From Valencia hispanica (taxonomy: Eukaryota; Chordata; Actinopteri; Cyprinodontiformes; Valenciidae): DNA of 64,000 nt. The stretch spans positions 34,200,914-34,264,913 of the forward strand of contig OY747711.1 in NCBI GenBank assembly GCA_963556495.2, read 5' to 3'. Of the stretch, positions 60,660 to 64,000 are shown in pieces (position 1 is the stretch's first letter; the number at the start of each line of letters is the position of its first letter). Below the pieces are notes generated by a model, which saw nothing but the letters and a program-made list of their open reading frames with translations, did not search any database and was not told the origin of the DNA. A program made the position numbers and the translations under genes.

Positions 60660-63340
60660 AAGGCTTTTTGTTTCAGAAAAATGATTTCATTTACTCATCT
60701 ATTTTAAAATTCACCTGAAAGGCATATTCTAAATTATTAGCTTCATACTTCTGCCAGCTTGTTATGGTGTGGCCCAAAACCAAATTTATAGCTATTCCTT
60801 CTAAGTCTTTACATTCACCAAATTTAAAAAAATTTTTTTAGACTTAATGGCTGGTACATATATTTTTCAATATTTTTTCCAAGATGAAGAATATCCATCA
60901 TAATTATGCGATCACATGTCTATGTTTCTAGATTGTGCCATGTTATAGTAAAGTTTTAGGTCTGGGAGGTTAATACTTATTTTTCCTGGTGGAGCTTTTA
61001 ATTTAGATAATTTGATTCTAACATGCTGATATGATCACATACATTTTGATACAAGAGCATCATTTGTTATAAAAAGTGGGGCTGGACATCTGAATGGGAG
61101 CGTCTGAAATAAGAAAAGAAACTTTGGAAGAACACACATCTTAACGAGGTTTACTCTATTCAAACTATACATTTGATCAAAGTCATTACTTATGTTAGTA
61201 CCTAAATATTGAATGCTATTGGGACTCCATTTAAAGCATGTCACTTGAGGTGGGTACGTCACAGCCGATTTAATTAGAGGTATTATTTCACTTTTTCCCA
61301 AATAGATTTCATATCCGGATACTTTGCTATATTCTTCTAAAAGCGACATCAAATGAGGTATTGAATTTTTTGGATCGGTCATATATATTAATTAAGAAAG
61401 CCTTGTTGTCACCCCCTTTCTAATGTAAAGGGCTCTGATGCCATACCGTTTGTGACAACTTTTTCTACTGGTGCATTGTATATTGTTTTTAATCTTCAAA
61501 ACGTCTCCAAAGTTCATAATTTGTACAGCTTCAAAAACAAAGTCCCATTCGATGCAATAGAAGGCTGTTTCTGCATCCATTGCAATAACAACTCTCGGTT
61601 CCTGAACAACCTTTGATGACTCTATTATATGTAGCAGACTTCTTATATTATCAGAGCCAGTCTGTTCAAAATGAATCAGTTGTCCAAATATTTGTTTTGA
61701 ATCTATCAGCTAAAATTTTGGATTATTACTTTAAATGAAATAGGAGCTGCATAAATGTTCATCCTTTCCAGATAAAAAAAAACAAAACATTATGAATGGA
61801 AGCTTTGTGTAATGTCTTTAGCAGTTTCATATTATTAAAGGATTCTCCAAGCAAATTTGCCATGGGGGAAACCAAAAATTTAGTACATTTCTTTAAGACC
61901 TCTGCAGGATAGCTATCTGGTCGAGTGGGTTTGTCAACTTTTAATAGCGAGATAGCATTGACTACCTCCTTTCCTGTAATATCTAAATCTAGGTTAGTTT
62001 TCATGTCTTCTGAGAGTCTGTTCAGTTTTATTTTATTGAAACAATTAGTACTTAGCTTATCATTTCATTCTACTTAAGTTTTATACAAATCTCTGAAATA
62101 ATTTTTATTCACTTTATTCATTTATTTATTTCAGAAATATCAGTAACTATTTTGCCAGCTCAGCATTGGTCATGTCTTTTCACCTTTCTCATAATAATGA
62201 TATTTTGTTCTAGCCATCTGGGCTTCTGCTTTACTGGTTAACAGATTAGTATATTCCAATCTTTTTTGATTTAGTAGACACTATATTTGTGTATTTTTGG
62301 TTTGAATGTGCTTTTTTTCTCCAGATTTGCAACTTCTTCCTCTAATTTAATAGTTATTTTTCAGTCGTTGTTTTCTTTGATTAGCTGTTTATGAGATTAT
62401 CTGTCCTATAATATAAGGCAAGTATTGCCTCCCAGATGACTGTAGCAGAAGGTGTCTTGTCATTAAGCTTTAAAAATTCAGTTATTTGTTTTTGTATATA
62501 AGTGCAAAAATGTATCTCATTTAGTGAGTATGGTTTTTAATGACCATCCAGGATACCTTTTTCTTTTATGACCATTTAAACTTAAGAACATTTTTACAGG
62601 GCTATGGTCGGATAATATTCTAGGTAAATATGTACAGTCAAGTATTTTGGGTTCTAATAAGTCTGTAATTAAAAATATGTCGATTGTTGTGTAATAAGAA
62701 TATTCTCTTTCAGTTGGGTTTTTGGCTCTCCATATGTCTAAATACCCCAGAACTTTAATACCATCTTTTAAAATTCTAGCTGCCCTTGTAAGAGGTGACA
62801 TCATTTTATTTGATTTATCTAGACATAGCTTGAATATTAACTTAACCGCCCCCCCCCCCCCTCCCGATAATACAATGGCCTTTTGCTCTCCATATGTCTA
62901 AATACCCCAGAACTTTCATACCATCTTTTAAAATTCTAGCTGCCCTTGTAAGAGGCGACATCATTTTATTTGATTTATCTAGACATGGCTTGAATATTAA
63001 CTTAACCCCCCCCTATAATACAATGACCTTTTGCCTGAGTTGAATCTAGAAAAAGCTCTCTGAACAATTGAGGGTCATCAAAATTTTGGAGCGTATATGT
63101 TAATCAAAGTTATAACAGTGTCAAATGAGATCAAATTGTACCATTAATATTCTGCCATATGGATTTTGTTTAGCTGTTTTATTATTACATCTAGATTTTT
63201 CTCAAATAACACAACCACGCCTCTAGATTTTAAATTACAACAATTGTAGAATACTTTGCCTACCCAGTCTCTTTTTAATTTTTGATGCTCTTTGTCTGTT
63301 AAATTTGTTTCTGTAAGAGTTCAATAACAGTCTCTTGTTT
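60660..63340 (-). mobile_element. L1-clade LINE, heavily decayed
   Basis: Minus strand, from 5': NLTDKEHQKLKRDWVGKVFY and SRGVVVLFEKNLDVIIKQL (endonuclease, about 63150-63320), REYSYYTTIDIFLITDLLEP and ILSDHSPVKMFLSLNG (endonuclease end, 62517-62804), then VNAISLLKVDKPTRPDSYPA (RT start, GPDG-type site read here as RPDS), MDAETAFYCIEWDFVFEAVQ (RT motif A, 61580), GYEIYLGKSEIIPLIKSA and QYLGTNISNDFDQ (61100-61350), and LNLPDLKLYY-like INLPDLKLYYNMAQSRN. Many stops, frameshifts and deletions. A 160-bp tandem duplication is inside it. Confidence 0.8.
62725..63032. repeat. Tandem duplication of about 150-160 bp inside the L1 remnant
   Basis: Copies at 62725-62884 and 62885-63032 share GCTCTCCATATGTCTAAATA through AATATTAACTTAACC with few substitutions. 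They differ mainly in the length of a C tract (about 62847-62863 versus 63006-63013). Confidence 0.9.
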
Positions 63341-64000
63341 TTTCTTTTGTTTTTTGTTTATTTTACACATACTTTAAAAACATTTCATTAAGGTTGTTTA
63401 TGCACTGAAAGTAATTTTAGGTGTCATTTAGAAATCGATTGTTGAGTTAAAGCTGCAGTGTGAGGAAACAGAAAATCTCCATGTGGAAACAGCACTGGGG
63501 TTTTGTGCTACAGGCTCACGGGATTTAACACACATCCTCACCTCTGTGGTGGGTCTCTGCGCTTTCTGACAGCTTCTGTAACAAGCTGCTGGAACTCTTT
63601 AGACATGGCACTCTGAGACTCTTAGACATGTCTGTGTAGTATATGCGTACATGAAGGCAAGAGACAGGAAGAAAAACAGAGTAGCAAAATAGAGATGGTG
63701 GAAGAAGGCTCAGGAATATGTCAAGGGAACGGCTTGTGGCCACTTCGAGGTGACTACAGAGAGAAACAATGAACATTTACGTTTCCTTCAGTACATCTTA
63801 ATCTGGATAAAGTCCAGTGCATACTTTGCTGTGTGTTTTTAGAACAAAAGCAAAAGATGCTGTCATTAGATTACCCTGAGTGTTATAGTGAGGGTTGCCT
63901 AGTAGCACAGAGCAGGAGAGAAGTAGTTTGAGAATTAAATTAACTAAAGTGACAGCTAGTTCTTAACAATTCCCACAATCCAAACTATGAAATACCACAC
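63341..64000. other. Right end of window, no gene recognised
   Basis: Slightly less AT-rich than the surroundings at 63450-63780. A minus-strand GTGAGG splice-donor-like site occurs near 63540, so a non-coding chrm3 5' exon here is conceivable but unsupported. Confidence 0.4.

Noticed and set aside
63525..63776. A small gene or chrm3 5' exon at the right edge
   Set aside because: A donor-like site exists, but there is no matching acceptor, promoter or conservation evidence that I can see.

Overview
This window looks like nuclear DNA from a teleost fish. Vertebrate genes are split by long introns, the bulk is AT-rich, and it carries a typical fish repeat set: L2/Maui-like, Rex1, RTE/Rex3, Nimb/I and L1 LINEs, a Penelope-like element, several Tc1/mariner families, a Harbinger and hAT-type elements. 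The species cannot be read from the sequence. I ran no searches; family names come from motif recognition.

Two host genes are present, both on the minus strand. The right-hand one is a muscarinic acetylcholine receptor, chrm3 (43633-45567), with its reading frame intact in a single coding exon. The left-hand one is the 5' half of formin-2, fmn2. Six coding exons are found at 28148-30338, 16439-16602, 12461-12592, 6722-7476, 6130-6271 and 2454-2541. They join in phase with canonical splice sites and end early in the FH2 domain; the remaining FH2 exons must lie left of position 1. CHRM3 followed by FMN2 in the same orientation is the vertebrate order (human 1q43), and this adjacency supports both calls. 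The products do not act in one pathway: one is a Gq-coupled receptor, the other an actin nucleator.

Layout, left to right. Positions 1-2453 are an fmn2 intron with a Gag-like retrotransposon fragment and a tRNA-derived SINE. Positions 2454-7476 hold three fmn2 exons (FH1 and start of FH2), with Tc1 and RTE remnants between them. The intron at 7477-12460 holds an L2 LINE with an inverted 5' part and a decayed Tc1. The intron at 12593-16438 holds a Tc1-like element with both terminal repeats. The intron at 16603-28147 is a LINE graveyard: Rex1, L2, a Penelope-like 3' end with a hammerhead-ribozyme-like motif, a long Rex1 ORF and two L2 fragments. The 5' fmn2 exon is at 28148-30338. Between the genes (30339-43632) are a 57-bp-arm palindrome, a Rex1 tail, a Harbinger with 3-bp target duplication, and a 4.2-kb Nimb/I LINE inserted in a hAT-like MITE. 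Upstream of chrm3 (45587-64000) are a 670-bp (TA)n tract, a hAT-like element with a perfect 8-bp duplication, a Tc1-like element, a Rex1 tail and a decayed L1 with an internal tandem duplication.

Nothing here is clearly a wholly new system. The items most worth checking are the possible coding extension upstream of the usual fmn2 start, the hammerhead-like fold in the Penelope-like fragment, the inverted L2, and the long palindrome.
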